Source of the DNA: Bacteroidia bacterium
GTDB lineage: Bacteria; Bacteroidota; Bacteroidia; Chitinophagales; Saprospiraceae
Reading direction: 5' to 3'
NCBI GenBank assembly: GCA_030431945.1
Contig: JAUIIF010000279.1
Span: forward strand, 1 to 6,334
DNA: 6,334 nucleotides
Shown here in pieces: positions 5,954 to 6,334 of this stretch. The notes beneath the pieces were generated by a model. That model ran no database searches, was not told where the DNA came from, and saw only the letters and a program-made list of their open reading frames with translations. Position 1 is the stretch's first letter. Each line of letters begins with the position of its first letter. The translations under genes were made by a program, and so were the position numbers.

Positions 5954-5988
5954 CTGCCAGTAACCGTTAGAAGCCGCTTTCCTGTACC
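5935..5988 (+). promoter_or_regulatory. Antiterminator (2:3 pairing) of the ilv attenuator
   Basis: ACAGGAAAGC (5937-5946) is perfectly complementary to GCTTTCCTGT (5976-5985), giving ten consecutive pairs. The helix extends by GC/GC (5948-5949 with 5973-5974) across one mismatch, and by GG/CC (5935-5936 with 5987-5988) across a one-base bulge. It uses the whole left arm of the terminator hairpin, so the two structures exclude each other. The left strand encodes the last five sense codons of the leader peptide, so a ribosome at the stop codon would mask it. Confidence 0.82.
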
Positions 5989-6007
5989 GGGAAGCGGCGT
6001 TTTCTTT
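5973..6007 (+). terminator. Intrinsic terminator (3:4 hairpin) before ilvD
   Basis: GCCGCTTTCC (5973-5982) pairs with GGGAAGCGGC (5989-5998) as a ten-base stem with one G-U pair and a six-base loop, followed by TTTTCTTT at 6000-6007. It starts 19 bases after the leader stop codon, beyond the reach of a ribosome at the stop, and ends 18 bases before the ilvD ATG. A terminator placed directly ahead of a biosynthetic gene, with its promoter further upstream, points to regulated readthrough. Confidence 0.88.
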
Positions 6008-6025
6008 ACCCATTTTTCAGAACAT

Positions 6026-6334
6026 ATGGCCCACACATTAAACAAATACAGTAAAAACGTAACGAGCAACCCCGAACAACCTGCCGCCCGCGCCATGCTC
6101 TACGCTACCGGCATGGATGATGCGGATATGGAAAAGGCGCAGGTGGGTGTCGTCTCCACCGGCTGGGAGGGCAACCCCTGTAATATGCACCTGAATGGAT
6201 TAGCTGCGGAAGTGAAGCAGAGCATCAACGAACAGGATGACCTGATTGGCCTGATCTACCATACCATTGGGGTGAGTGACGGCATTAGTATGGGTACCGA
6301 CGGGATGCGCTACAGCCTGCCCAGCCGGGACGTT
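6026..6334 (+). CDS. ilvD: Dihydroxy-acid dehydratase, N-terminal part (cut by window end)
   Basis: The first 103 residues of a protein that is normally about 550-620 residues long; the frame is open to the last base. The enzyme dehydrates 2,3-dihydroxy-3-methylbutanoate and its methylpentanoate homologue to the 2-keto acids that give valine, leucine and isoleucine. It is cytoplasmic and uses an Fe-S cluster and Mg2+. Visible family marks are ARAMLYATGM (21-30), GNPCNMHL (49-56) with C52 as the first Fe-S cysteine ligand, and GVSDGISMGTDGMRYSLPSR (82-101), where D85 is the likely metal-binding Asp. The later ligands lie beyond the window. The ATG at 6026 gives the usual short N-terminus. No promoter is seen between the attenuator terminator and this start, so expression probably depends on terminator readthrough. 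Other ilv/leu genes are expected downstream but cannot be seen. Confidence 0.95.
   Translation, partial: MAHTLNKYSKNVTSNPEQPAARAMLYATGMDDADMEKAQVGVVSTGWEGNPCNMHLNGLAAEVKQSINEQDDLIGLIYHTIGVSDGISMGTDGMRYSLPSRDV

Overview
The window looks like a chromosomal segment of a fairly GC-rich member of the Bacteroidota, plausibly a Saprospiria/Lewinella-type marine bacterium. The support is: promoters of the Bacteroidota type (TTTG, about 20 bp, then TAnnTTTG) in front of two genes; no Shine-Dalgarno-like sites before the starts; a DUF1573 lipoprotein and a small outer-membrane beta-barrel protein of the kinds common in this phylum. The genus guess is inference from overall protein flavour only.

Layout. 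Bases 1-227 hold no gene I can defend. Bases 228-1853 (minus strand) encode a GMC-family flavin oxidoreductase with a four-cysteine cluster. Bases 1854-2171 are an intergenic region with a repeated 11-mer and a perfect palindrome. On the plus strand follow a DUF1573 lipoprotein (2243-2755) with its own promoter and a strong terminator, then lysA (diaminopimelate decarboxylase, 2953-4212) with its own promoter, a MOSC-domain protein (4253-5062) and an outer-membrane beta-barrel protein (5133-5786). The last three are closely spaced and may be read together. The window ends inside ilvD (from 6026), the dihydroxy-acid dehydratase of branched-chain amino acid synthesis.

The most interesting element lies between the beta-barrel gene and ilvD. 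A 25-codon reading frame at 5876-5953 has 14 consecutive Ile/Val/Leu codons. An intrinsic terminator follows it at 5973-6007, and a competing antiterminator can form between 5935-5949 and 5973-5988. A possible 1:2 hairpin is also visible. The stop codon sits so that a ribosome finishing the peptide would cover the antiterminator strand, whereas one stalled in the Val/Leu run would leave it free. This is the full architecture of an ilv-type leader-peptide attenuator, here in a Bacteroidota context. It predicts that ilvD, and whatever follows it, is induced when charged Val/Leu/Ile tRNA is scarce.

The rest of the window is ordinary core metabolism and envelope function: lysine synthesis, a molybdenum-cofactor-type MOSC protein, a lipoprotein and an outer-membrane protein. 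No tRNA, rRNA, CRISPR array, insertion sequence or phage gene was seen.
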